Of a DNA stretch of 64,000 nucleotides, positions 35,434-44,146 are shown in pieces. A program made the translations under genes and the position numbers. The stretch's first letter is position 1. Each line of letters opens with the position of its first letter. Source of the DNA: Flavobacterium cerinum. Its GTDB lineage: Bacteria > Bacteroidota > Bacteroidia > Flavobacteriales > Flavobacteriaceae. The notes under the pieces are model-generated. The model saw nothing but the letters and a program-made list of their open reading frames with translations. It had not been told where the DNA came from and did no database searches. Where the stretch lies: assembly GCF_004028155.1 (NCBI RefSeq), contig NZ_SBII01000002.1, positions 1-64,000 of the forward strand, given 5' to 3'.

Positions 35434-36819
35434 ATGAAATCATTTTTGATGTATGTCTTCTTATTTTTAATTGTTTTTAAAGTTGATGTATTTGGACAGA
35501 AAAAAATAAATGAAAAGTTCAAAAAAGAAACTATCAGTAGAATTGATTTATTATTACAAGAAAATTATGTTTTTCCAGATCAGGCAGAGTTGATAATTAG
35601 TCACTTGAATAAAAGTTTAAAAGAAGGTAAATTTAAAAAACACGAATTACTTGATTCTTTTGCAATTGCCTTAACTAAAGAAATTAGAGTTGTTAATAAT
35701 GATAAACATCTAGGTGTTTGGACCGCTTTTACTCCTGTAAAAGAGCAGGGAAATTTAAATAATGACTATCAAAGTTATTTAAAAAAATATGCAGATATTC
35801 GAAAACAAGCCAATGGTTTTAAAGAGGTTAAAATCATTGATGGGAATATTGGTTATCTAAATATCAACTTTTTTATTGCTGAAACGAATAAAACTATTGA
35901 TGCATATATACATCTATTAGCAAACACAGATGCTGTAATTATTGATTTACAGAATAATGGTGGTGGTAATCCTAAAACGGTAAATTACTTATGTAGTTAT
36001 TTTTTGGAGAGTAATTTATTGATTAATACGCTTTATTTTAGACAAGGAAATCGAAAGGATGAAGTTATTACTCATGAAGTAAATGGAAAGAAAATGATTG
36101 ATGTTCCTTTATTTATAATTACTAGTTCCAAATCTTTTTCGGGAGCTGAGGAGTTTAGTTATAATATGCAAAGTCAAAAGAGAGCTACATTAGTCGGAGA
36201 AGTTACTGGAGGTGCTGCAAATCCGGGTGATGTTTTCAAGATAAATTCTGATTTAGAAATCTATATTCCGACAGGTACAGGTACAAATCCGATAACCAAA
36301 ACAAATTGGGAAGGAACCGGTGTTATTCCGGAAATAAAAACTTCTGGTGAAAGTGCCTATTCTAAAGCTGTTGAATTAGCAAGTCAAGCTGCGGAAGTAT
36401 ATAGAAATAAAAAGGCATCAGAATCAAAAAAAATATACAATGAATTACAGGAAATTATTGATAAACAAGCTCAATCTTACTCAGATAGTGATATTACAAA
36501 AATAGATCAACAAATACTCCAGATTTTTACCAAAGGGAATGATTTGAATCTATTCAGTGAAGGGGATATTAATTTTTTCGGTTCTCAAAATATCAAAAAT
36601 AATCCGATTATAGCAGAGTCAATATTAAAATGCAATACGGTTTTATATCCCAGATCTCCAATGACTTATCTGGCTTATGGAGATATGCTTGAGCTAAATG
36701 GCAAGAAAAATTTAGCTTTGACTAATTTTGAAAAATCAATTGCATTAGCAGAAGAGCAAAAAGCTCCCTACTTAGAAGGTTTAAAAATGCGATATGAAAA
36801 AGCAAAAGGCAGTAAATAG
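35434..36819 (+). CDS. S41-family (tail-specific protease-like) exported peptidase
   Basis: A 461-residue precursor with signal peptide (MKSFLMYVFLFLIVFKVDVFGQ), so periplasmic or surface. Residues ~25-310 are an S41/IRBP-type peptidase: GYLNINFF, DLQNNGGGNP, and the catalytic Ser236 in SKSFSGAEEF, with GEVTGGAANPG after. The C-terminal ~140 residues are helical and TPR-like. No PDZ domain is seen. It is a single gene between repeat C and the second attC-like palindrome. A secreted peptidase is unusual cargo for a defence-type cassette. Confidence 0.88.
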   Translation: MKSFLMYVFLFLIVFKVDVFGQKKINEKFKKETISRIDLLLQENYVFPDQAELIISHLNKSLKEGKFKKHELLDSFAIALTKEIRVVNNDKHLGVWTAFTPVKEQGNLNNDYQSYLKKYADIRKQANGFKEVKIIDGNIGYLNINFFIAETNKTIDAYIHLLANTDAVIIDLQNNGGGNPKTVNYLCSYFLESNLLINTLYFRQGNRKDEVITHEVNGKKMIDVPLFIITSSKSFSGAEEFSYNMQSQKRATLVGEVTGGAANPGDVFKINSDLEIYIPTGTGTNPITKTNWEGTGVIPEIKTSGESAYSKAVELASQAAEVYRNKKASESKKIYNELQEIIDKQAQSYSDSDITKIDQQILQIFTKGNDLNLFSEGDINFFGSQNIKNNPIIAESILKCNTVLYPRSPMTYLAYGDMLELNGKKNLALTNFEKSIALAEEQKAPYLEGLKMRYEKAKGSK

Positions 36820-36858
36820 AAAAACTTAGGCTTTGACGAATGAAATTCTGACTATAAG

Positions 36859-36987
36859 GCATAACAGCCTTTTGGCAAGATTGCGATTTTTTTGTAAAAT
36901 TTACGTTTATGTCTAGTAATAAATTTATATTATTGGAAATAAACGATTACGAAGTTTGCAATCTTGCCAAGCGGCGAAACGTTTTTA
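36859..36987 (+). repeat. attC-like palindrome after the S41 peptidase gene
   Basis: The left end is GCATAAC-AGCC, then TTGGCAAGATTGC (36872-36884), which is exactly complementary to GCAATCTTGCCAA (36958-36970). Inner arms CGTTTAT/ATAAACG (about 36904 and 36939) extend the stem. The right end is GGCGAAACGTTTTTA; the expected GTTATGC core is mutated. It starts 39 nt after the peptidase stop codon. Confidence 0.6.
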
Positions 36988-37024
36988 ACGCTCCTCTTAT
37001 TTTACCAAATGCTTCATTTTATAT

Positions 37025-37128
37025 TTTCAAAAAACGTCAAAATTGTTATTAAGTGTTCGATTGCCGTCCCTGACACCCCACATAGAGACAAACAAAGCCA
37101 CTGGTAGACAGTGGCTTTGTTTTTTTTT
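37025..37128 (+). repeat. Structured repeat with terminator hairpin, copy D
   Basis: TTTCAAAAAACGTCAAAATTG, then TTAAGTGTTCGATTGCC, GTCCCTGACACCCCACATAG, and a hairpin AACAAAGCCACTGG/CAGTGGCTTTGTT with nine T. Confidence 0.85.
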
Positions 37129-37333
37129 AAAAACTTTTAAGTCTATTTGTTGACGCTAGTCATGCCCCAAACTTTCTTTACTGAAAATGCCATTCGAACC
37201 TTAAGGGATCATTGAAAAAAATGTTGGATAAGCAACTAAAAATCGTGAATCCTTTTGAATTAAGTTACAATGAAATCTACATACTACATTTATAATAAAA
37301 ATGACAATAATCACATGGTTTAATAAAATTATA

Positions 37334-37420
37334 ATTAACGGCGATAATCGCCGTTAATATTGTATTTTGTAAATAAAATAATTTATATTATATTTGTATA
37401 ACGGCGATTAACACCGTAAT
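37334..37420. promoter_or_regulatory. Two dyad sites upstream of abiEi (candidate AbiEi operators)
   Basis: Site 1 has perfect 12-bp arms ATTAACGGCGAT (37334-37345) and ATCGCCGTTAAT (37347-37358) around one A. Site 2 (about 37398-37420) repeats AACGGCGATTAA and then ACACCGT, an imperfect version. AbiEi antitoxins are known to repress their own operon by binding inverted repeats ahead of the promoter, so these fit as operators. The gene starts at 37439. Confidence 0.65.
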
Positions 37421-37438
37421 TAGCAAAATTTTTAAATT

Positions 37439-38224
37439 ATGGCTGTAAATGTAATGCGAAGAAAAGAGTTGTACGAAATAATGCCCGAGGGTTTAGTAAC
37501 TACTCATAAGTGGCTTATGGAAAATAATTTAACCCGTCACGCAATAGACAATTTGGTAAAAAGTAACCAACTGGAATCCATAAGTAAGGGAGTTTATGTT
37601 AGAAATACCAGTAAAATATCTTGGCAGTCGGTAGTTTTCTCTTTGCAGTCAATCTTGAAAACAGATTTTGTTGTAGGTGGCTTAACAGCACTTGAAATGC
37701 AGGGATTATCTCATTACTTATCATTATCAGAAAATAAAATAGTGCATTTATTTGGAAATGATGTACTGCCAGAATGGGTTGTAAATTTAGATTTGAATGT
37801 AAAATTTGTAAGACATACTACCAATAGTTTATTTGCCAAAAAATTAGAAGAAAACAAACTATTACAACCTTTTACCGTAGAGAGAGATTGGGATAATGAC
37901 AATAGAAAACTGATCATATCTTCACCAGAAAGAGCTTATTTAGAAGTGTTGTTAGACGTGCCACAAAAAACAACTTTTGAACACGCTGTTCAATTAATGC
38001 AGGGGCTAACTACATTATCGCCTAGAAATCTCCAAAAAACACTGGAAGACTGTCAAAATGTAAAAGTAAAACGGCTTTTCTTTTGGTTTGCAGACCGTCA
38101 AAATTATGTTTGGTTGGGCAAAATAAATCGAGAAAACATAACATTCGGTTCTGGAAACAGAATGCTGATAAAAGGTGGAAAATTAGATAATAAATATAAA
38201 ATAACAGTTCCAGAATGGCTATAG
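37439..38224 (+). CDS. abiEi: AbiEi-type antitoxin of a type IV toxin-antitoxin system
   Basis: A 261-residue protein of the AbiEi antitoxin family. The N-terminal ~60 residues form a winged HTH (GLVTTHKWLMENNLTRHAIDNLVKSNQLESISKGVYVR), and a C-terminal antitoxin domain follows (VVGGLTALEMQGLSHYL, SPERAYLEVLLDVP). The antitoxin counters a nucleotidyltransferase toxin (AbiEii) and represses the operon. The expected abiEii follows with an 8-nt overlap but is broken, so this is an antitoxin left without an active partner. Operator-like dyads lie upstream. Confidence 0.88.
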   Translation: MAVNVMRRKELYEIMPEGLVTTHKWLMENNLTRHAIDNLVKSNQLESISKGVYVRNTSKISWQSVVFSLQSILKTDFVVGGLTALEMQGLSHYLSLSENKIVHLFGNDVLPEWVVNLDLNVKFVRHTTNSLFAKKLEENKLLQPFTVERDWDNDNRKLIISSPERAYLEVLLDVPQKTTFEHAVQLMQGLTTLSPRNLQKTLEDCQNVKVKRLFFWFADRQNYVWLGKINRENITFGSGNRMLIKGGKLDNKYKITVPEWL

Positions 38225-38405
38225 ACGCAAATAGTATATACCGCAGATAAGTACAGCTTTTAGTTCGTGTCTTACCGTTAGTGGATACCGAAAAATGTTT
38301 TGCACTAAAGGGAGGAACTGCAATCAATTTATTTTACAGAGCATTTCCTCGTCTTTCGGTTGACATTGATTTACTATACATACCAATGGATGATCGAGAA
38401 ACAGC
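38218..38405 (+). pseudogene. abiEii: Truncated abiEii toxin gene (nonsense codon and 3' deletion)
   Basis: The reading frame from ATG 38218 gives MAIDANSIYRR, a TAA, then VQLLVRVLPLVDTEKCFALKG, GTAINLFYRAFPRLSVDIDLLY. That is the start of an AbiEii nucleotidyltransferase with its KGGT and S-x-DIDL active-site motifs. The TAA at 38251-38253 is one base from CAA, a likely nonsense change. After DDRETA the frame ends and the sequence changes to the middle of a helicase gene. About 200 C-terminal residues are missing, so no toxin can be made. Confidence 0.8.
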
Positions 38406-39964
38406 TCCCTGCTGAAACATTTAGAAATGCAATTTCAAAATTACAAACCTTTTATTTGTATGGCTTAACAGCAACGCCATTTCGAAAATACAATGACAGT
38501 AAACTTATTTTTATTCATTTAGGCGAAGTAATTGCTGAAATAAAATCAAATGAAATAAGCACATCTAAAAGACCAAAAATTATCATTCGAAACACTGAAC
38601 TTGATGTGCCATTCAACTCAAAAACAGACAAATTTGAAACTTTATCAAAAATTCTAGTTCACGATTCTACTCGAAACAAATCAATTCTTGAAGATGTGAT
38701 TAATGAATTGAAATTTGACAAAAAAGTTGTTATTATTACAGAACGTAAAGAACATATTGACTCGCTAAATCAATATTTAAAACAATCTTATGAAGTAATT
38801 ACTTTAAGTGGAGAAGATTCTGAAAGTGCCAAAAACTCAAAATGGAAATTACTAAAGGAAGGAAATTATCAAGTATTAATCACCACTGGGCAATTCTTTG
38901 GTGAAGGAACTGATCTGCAAAACACCAATTGTCTATTTCTTGTTTATCCTTTTTCTTTTGAGGGCAAATTAATTCAATACATCGGTAGAGTCCAACGATC
39001 GGAAATAGCTCCAACTATTTACGATTATCGTGACATCAAGATTGATTACTTAAACAAAATGTTTCTTAAAAGAAATGTCTATTACAGAAAAATTGATAAA
39101 CTAGCCACCTTATTTGATGAACCCGAAGAGGAAATTACTGTTTCAAAAGACTCTTTCGTAATTGATCAAAAAATAAAGATTCCTTTTGAAAAACTTGAAT
39201 TTAGATACGGAAGTATTGCTTTTAAATACGATGTGTCTGAAATTAAAACAGAACTTGAATTTGATATTGAAAATCTTGAAATTAGACCCGAATTTGAAGT
39301 TTTGAAAGATTATTTCTCTAAGTCTCTCAAAATTAAAAATATTACTGCTGTAATTCACGCTGAGTTTGAAAACGGAAAATTAATTTCACAATTGGCGCTA
39401 TCCAATGATCTAGAAAAAATAACTCAAAAATTGATTGAAGGAGTGAAGTTTAAATTCATTGCGAAGACATTCTTAGGCAAAGCAAACACAATAGATCAAG
39501 AAAATTTGCTGGATATTAATCAATTGCAGAATGAAAACAACCAAAAATTATATGATTCAGGAGATGAATTATTGAATGATTTTTTGAAGAATCAAAATTA
39601 CAAACACCAAACGCATTTACAATATTTAGCTAAGTATCACGAGAGAACTATTCTTAAAATCCGATTCGTTTTGAATCCATTTTCATTTGTTTTCCTTCTA
39701 GCGGGGAAAACGGGATTCCATATTGTTTTAGAAACCTTAAATACAGAAGAAGCAACCTATATTTGGCATTTTGAAAAAGACAGACAATTTATTCCCGATA
39801 TATTAAAGCAGATTGACAACTACCTAAATATAATTAGAAATAACGGCAGACAAGCTTTTATAGAAAATCCGCCCGATAATTTCAGTAAAGTACTTCACGA
39901 TTATTCCACGGATAGAAAAGGTTCTATCATTTGGAAAAATTTGATTGAAGAGAGGCTAACTTAA
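38406..39964 (+). pseudogene. Helicase gene lacking its 5' part (motifs I and II missing)
   Basis: Open reading to 39964 (~520 residues) beginning inside a superfamily II helicase: LPAETFRNAISKL, then motif III YGLTATPFRK, IITERKEHIDSL (motif IV region), TGQFFGEGTD (motif V) and QYIGRVQRSE (motif VI). The DEAH box and Walker A that should precede LPAETF are absent. The open frame continues upstream to 38360 only by running through abiEii sequence in another frame. The helicase core resembles those of TOTE-type conflict systems as I remember them. A deletion joined it to abiEii at about 38400. Protein, if made, cannot hydrolyse ATP. Confidence 0.8.
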
Positions 39965-40165
39965 AAAAAATCTGTGTGTGTCTTGTCAAATACCTATCAT
40001 AAGCATAGATAAAGCATAGATAGTGTATGAAATAGGGGGACACTGTCCTTTTACCATAAAAGCGTGACCCTCTTAGTACAGAATCCTAACCTCTTATTGA
40101 ATTTAAGTGCCGTTTAAATTGTTATAATTTTATTTAAAACACTGTCATTTTTCACTTAAAGACAT

Positions 40166-41293
40166 TTAATATCTATAAAAATTATTTTCCTTTTTTTTAA
40201 TCTGAATGAGATCTTCTTTATCGGATTCATATAATAGGATATCCTCTTTTTTTATCATTGGATCAAACCAATCTGTTTTGTCTTTTGCCCATTTTAACCA
40301 ATCTTGTAATTCAATTGTGAGTTGATTGTTTAATGACGCTTTAGTTTCTAACTCATTCAAGTATTCTCTAACTATTTTGGCTTTGTTGTGATATATTGCA
40401 TTATTAAATAATTCTTTTGTTCTTTGGAGTTCAACCTCTCTTTTCTTCTGGAATTCCTTTCTTATTTTTTCCTCTTCTTCCATTTTAATATGGTGCAACC
40501 TGCATTCTTCTCTCCATACTAATTCTTCCTTTGCTTCTAATTCAATCTTAGCAACTTAGCTAACTGATTTTCTAATTTTATAGCACCATCATTCCATTCT
40601 TTAGCCTTATAACTTTCCCCAATTTTTATAATTAAAATACCTGTTGGAATGTAAGTAGATGATCCATAAGGTTTATCCGAAGGAATTCTTTTATTCTTTT
40701 CTCTTATTTCAAAATGAAATTCAACATCGTTTACTACAATACATGGTCCTTTTATTTATATCTCTTCTAAATGAATGACCTCTGTATCTTAGTAATTTTA
40801 TAAACGTATCCATTATTCTTAGAGCTCTACTATAATTATCCGGGACTACATAAATGGAAACAGTATCAATTTTTTCATCCCTATAATAATGATCATTCTT
40901 TCTTTTATCGTGAAATGTTATAGTATTTTGAATTAAAATGTCTGGATTACTTAATCTTTCAGGAACAATTAAAGGGGATTTAGAATCACTTAAGATTTCT
41001 TTCGTTTTTATAGTAAGGGGAGATTGGTCTATGTTAACGAGATTCCCATCTTCTCGTATAGTTAATATGATTTTATCTTCTCCATCAAAAATTGGGTTAA
41101 ATTTTGGCTTTTCAATTTCTTTATTGAACTTCAATTTCATCCAATAGCCATTATCAGGCATAGGGATTTCGAATTGCTTGCAGAGTTTTTTTAAACCTTC
41201 ATTTGAAAAAGCATATTGTAATGTGAGCTTACTAAGTGATGTTGACCACACCAAATCATATAATTCTTTCCTTGTAAATTCCTTTGTTTCCAT
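40166..41293 (-). pseudogene. Frameshifted gene of an uncharacterised family
   Basis: Three same-strand reading frames join into one protein of about 375 residues. The first (from 41293) gives METKEFTRKELYDLVWS and runs to about 40735. A +1 shift gives IKGPCIVVNDVEFHFEIREK to about 40555. A further shift gives IELEAKEELVWREECRL and a charged coiled-coil end at 40166. The N terminus (ELYDLVWS...L, then IPMPDNGYWMKL) matches a widespread uncharacterised family I recall with RKELYDLVW...PPRGYW starts, probably HTH-like. Two frameshifts mean it is inactive unless there are sequencing errors. Confidence 0.75.
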
Positions 41294-41916
41294 AAACTTC
41301 CTTTTATAATAATTTCTATTAAATTTATAGAAAGTCTTTTAGATATTGAGCGGAAAAATTGAAAAATCTAACGAATTTATTGATATTTTTATTTAAATAA
41401 GTTTTCGTAAATTATGGTTTTCCGTAATGAGATGATACTTTTATTAATGTTATTTGTATCTAGAATATAGGCTTTTCAAGAAGTCTCGTTGAAAAAATGA
41501 TTTTAATCTAAACACTTATCATGGAAAAAATTTAAGCAATTAAACCAGGTCCAAAACCTAAAACACCAGATGGCACACCAGATGAAAGAAGAAGAGTGAC
41601 GCCATCAAATCAGCCAAAAACATCCTGTTTTAAAACCTCATATACATAAGCCAAAAGATTGAGAGCTTTAGTCTAAATAGGACTCGAAGTGTTAGGCAAC
41701 CTATTTTAAGTTATCAAAAAATGTCAAAATTGGGATTAAGTGTTCGATTGCAGTCCCTGACAGCCCACAAAAAACTCCTTAAGAAATTAAGGAGTTTTTT
41801 TATGCCTTATTTTTTGATAACTTTTGTATTCGATCCCCTATAAAAAGCACTATTTTGGCTACTTGTAAACAAGCCCGCTATTAATTTATCCTAAGATACC
41901 TAATAACCCAACAAGA
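41294..41916. other. Intergenic region with gene debris and repeat copy E
   Basis: Around 41520-41650 an interrupted frame reads KPGPKPKTPDGTPDERRR, probably the remains of a gene. GTTAGGC (41691-41697), an integron-type core, lies 15 bp ahead of repeat E, without a recognisable left half. Otherwise AT-rich. Confidence 0.4.
41712..41801 (+). repeat. Structured repeat with terminator hairpin, copy E
   Basis: TATCAAAAAATGTCAAAATTG, then GGGATTAAGTGTTCGATTGC, AGTCCCTGACAGCCCACA, and a hairpin AAAACTCCTTAA/TTAAGGAGTTTT. Best-folding copy: TGTCA pairs with TGACA and GGGATT with AGTCCC, leaving AAGTGTTCGATTGC in the loop. Confidence 0.85.
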
Positions 41917-42990
41917 ATGAAAAGACTACTACTATGTTTCATAGCATTTTTTTGTGTAAGCATAAATCCTTGCAAGGCTCAAGGTACTCAAATTGATAGC
42001 GAGTTTTTTATACCGATTGAGCAATCAAACCTTTATACCCGTGTTATTGGTAATTCAGAAAAATCGATAATTATAGTACTACATGGAGGACCTGGTGCTT
42101 TTTCTGTAGATCACGAATTTTTTAGAGATGTTTTTGAAAAAGATTATTTAGTTGTCTACTTTGACCAAAGAGGCGGCGGGAAATCGGATGATTGTAAAGA
42201 CAAATCAATGCTTACAACAGACCAATTTGTTAAGGATTTGGATGATGTTGTAGATTATGTAAAAGATAAATATCCAAACAAGAAGATAAATCTTTTAGGA
42301 ACTTCTTGGGGTGGGACGTACGGCTTTTTGTATCTGATTAAACATCAGGAAAAAATCAATTCATTTATTAGCAGTTCTGGATTTGCAGATAGTCCACAAA
42401 GAAATTTCGCATTAATACTTCATGAACGTAAATTAGCTAACGAACTTTTAAAAAACACTACCGATTCTATCAAGATAAAAAGGTATGAAGCGATTTTAAC
42501 AAAGTTAGATGAGATTGAAAAAAGTGAATTCAAAGATTTTTTTAATGATATGAATCTTTTAAGATATGAATTCCCCAAAGATTTAGGCTTTGATGTTTAT
42601 TGGGCTAAGCCAGAAATGAAAGTAAAAAAGGCAGAACTACTTAATGATCTGGCTTTCTATGATAGGGTAAAATACACTCCTGAACTTCTTGAAAAGGCAA
42701 TTGCAAAGCTTGAATATGTAAACGAAGTTTTTATGAATACGGAATCTTACAATAATTTGAATATACTAAATGAACTTAACGTAATTAAAAAACCTGTATT
42801 AGTTATCCAAGGAGAATTTGATTATGCAATTGGGGTTGAGCAGGGTAAAACGATTTATAAGGCGCTTAAAAATATTCCCAAGAAGGATAAAGAGCTGCTA
42901 TATATAAAAAATGCTTCACATAATACGCCATTTGAAGCACCTGAAATATATTATAGTGCAATGAAAGCTTTTTTTAAAAAGCATAATTAA
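41917..42990 (+). CDS. Exported alpha/beta hydrolase (prolyl aminopeptidase-like, S33)
   Basis: A 357-residue precursor with signal peptide (MKRLLLCFIAFFCVSINPCKAQ). It has the S33 oxyanion motif LHGGPG (55-60), FDQRGGGKSDD, the nucleophile Ser130 in GTSWGG, Asp in GEFDYAIG and His in NASHNTPFE, so the triad is complete. The family includes proline iminopeptidases and related hydrolases; the substrate here is unknown. The gene lies alone between repeats E and F, like the S41 peptidase gene further left. Confidence 0.88.
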   Translation: MKRLLLCFIAFFCVSINPCKAQGTQIDSEFFIPIEQSNLYTRVIGNSEKSIIIVLHGGPGAFSVDHEFFRDVFEKDYLVVYFDQRGGGKSDDCKDKSMLTTDQFVKDLDDVVDYVKDKYPNKKINLLGTSWGGTYGFLYLIKHQEKINSFISSSGFADSPQRNFALILHERKLANELLKNTTDSIKIKRYEAILTKLDEIEKSEFKDFFNDMNLLRYEFPKDLGFDVYWAKPEMKVKKAELLNDLAFYDRVKYTPELLEKAIAKLEYVNEVFMNTESYNNLNILNELNVIKKPVLVIQGEFDYAIGVEQGKTIYKALKNIPKKDKELLYIKNASHNTPFEAPEIYYSAMKAFFKKHN

Positions 42991-43036
42991 GTAATCAATA
43001 TTTTGTTTAAGGGTAATACTCCACGATTTTAAGGCA

Positions 43037-43136
43037 ATTAAAAAATGTCAAAAACAGATATTAAATATTCGATTGCTGTCACTGACAGCCCACAGAATTT
43101 TAAAAAAGCTTCGGTTAAAACTGAAGCTTTTTTTAG
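43037..43136 (+). repeat. Structured repeat with terminator hairpin, copy F
   Basis: AATTAAAAAATGTCAAAAACAG, then TTAAATATTCGATTGCTG, TCACTGACAGCCCACAG, and a hairpin AAAAAAGCTTCGGTT/AACTGAAGCTTTTTT that also serves the convergent gene at 43139. TGTCA/TGACA and CAG/CTG pair as in copy E. Confidence 0.8.
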
Positions 43137-43138
43137 TT

Positions 43139-43555
43139 TTACTTTAATCGCTCCATTAACTCTTCAATGTTTTGTTTCCACTTTGGATACAATTCTTCAT
43201 TATCAGACCATAATTCATTAAGTTCAGAATTACTACTAATCACAATTTTCAATGATTTTACTGCCAATGGCTTTAATTCGTCAACTTGTAAGTCACCATG
43301 TAATTTCCCGAAATTATTTACATTACTTTCATCTTCTTCCTCATTACTGTCTGTCCTATAGGTTGTATCATTTAGCAAGTTGTCAAGATACGCAGCAGAA
43401 ACCGTAACGGCATGACAATCGTCATATTCTAAATAGTCTGCAGCTATTGCATTGTTAAAAGATGTTTTAAAGAATTCTTTTGGATTCTTTCTAATTTCTT
43501 CAGTAAAATCGTATGCGGTGTCATCATCAAAAATGCCGTAGTCCCAAGCGCCCAT
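43139..43555 (-). CDS. DUF4259 family protein
   Basis: A 138-residue acidic protein starting MGAWDYGIFDDDTAYDF, the hallmark of DUF4259. The rest contains a long acidic linker (SNEEEDESN) and a helical end (KWKQNIEELMERL). Function is unknown; such small acidic proteins often lie in runs that resemble immunity-gene clusters. It is the first 3' gene of a minus-strand run of five, and the terminator is shared with repeat F. Confidence 0.85.
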   Translation of the reverse strand: MGAWDYGIFDDDTAYDFTEEIRKNPKEFFKTSFNNAIAADYLEYDDCHAVTVSAAYLDNLLNDTTYRTDSNEEEDESNVNNFGKLHGDLQVDELKPLAVKSLKIVISSNSELNELWSDNEELYPKWKQNIEELMERLK

Positions 43556-43594
43556 AATTTTTATTTTTAGTGTTAGTGTCTAGTTTTGTTGTAT

Positions 43595-44086
43595 TTATAT
43601 TGTTTTGTCAATACAGTTTTTTAATTGTTCCATAATTTCTGCAATAGTAAGAAGTGTTTCATTTCGTTCATTGTTATCAAGCATTGCAAATAAAATAAAT
43701 TTATCTGGACTTTCGTAAATCTCTGTCAATGCATTTTTTAATGTTACCAGTTCTTCTTTTGTAGTTTCAAGAGCTAATGTTTTCGAACCATATGCATTAG
43801 ATAGATCTGCGCACCCGTTTAATTCGCTTTCAACTACAATTGCTGTCAATGCAATTACAGCATCTTCATAATGTACAAATTGTTCAAAATTTGGATTATC
43901 TAATTTTACATTATTATCCGTTCTTTGATTCAACGTGTCGGGTTGGTCAAAATATTTCTTTAAGTCACAACGCTCATAAATGTCTGCTAATGTTAATTTA
44001 TCGGTTGGGATTTTCTCTAAAAAACGTTGAAAGTCTGCCCCATAATCACTTCCAAATGCAGTGTCTTTCCATTTTTCTATAAACAT
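43595..44086 (-). CDS. Small DUF4259-like protein
   Basis: A 163-residue acidic protein. It has an N-terminal WKDTAFGSDYGADF, a middle HYEDAVIALTAIVVESELNGC that parallels the second helix of DUF4259-type proteins (AADYLEYDDCHAVTVSAAYLD in its neighbour), and a helical end. Probably a distant relative or an immunity-type protein; this likeness is by eye only. It is 39 bp from the DUF4259 gene, on the same strand. Confidence 0.75.
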   Translation of the reverse strand: MFIEKWKDTAFGSDYGADFQRFLEKIPTDKLTLADIYERCDLKKYFDQPDTLNQRTDNNVKLDNPNFEQFVHYEDAVIALTAIVVESELNGCADLSNAYGSKTLALETTKEELVTLKNALTEIYESPDKFILFAMLDNNERNETLLTIAEIMEQLKNCIDKTI

Positions 44087-44146
44087 ATTTCTTAGTTTTA
44101 TCGATTTGTTATGTGTTCACCTACCCTCAATGAGCGGGAGTGTTTT

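Larger units (their letters stand above)
36820..37438. other. Intergenic region with attC-like palindrome, repeat copy D and abiE operators
   Basis: Contains the second attC-like palindrome (36859-36987), repeat D (37025-37128) and the dyads upstream of abiEi (37334-37420). About 200 bp between D and the dyads hold nothing recognisable. Confidence 0.5.

Noticed and set aside
41691..41697. GTTAGGC as the right core of a third attC site before repeat E
   Set aside because: No left half GCCTAAC nor pairing arm was found within a plausible distance.
32515..43136. Repeats A-F as the 3' ends of tRNA genes (GTTCGATT... CCCACA)
   Set aside because: The word resembles a T-loop, but the stem on either side does not pair as a T arm and no acceptor 5' strand is present. 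They are not tRNAs.
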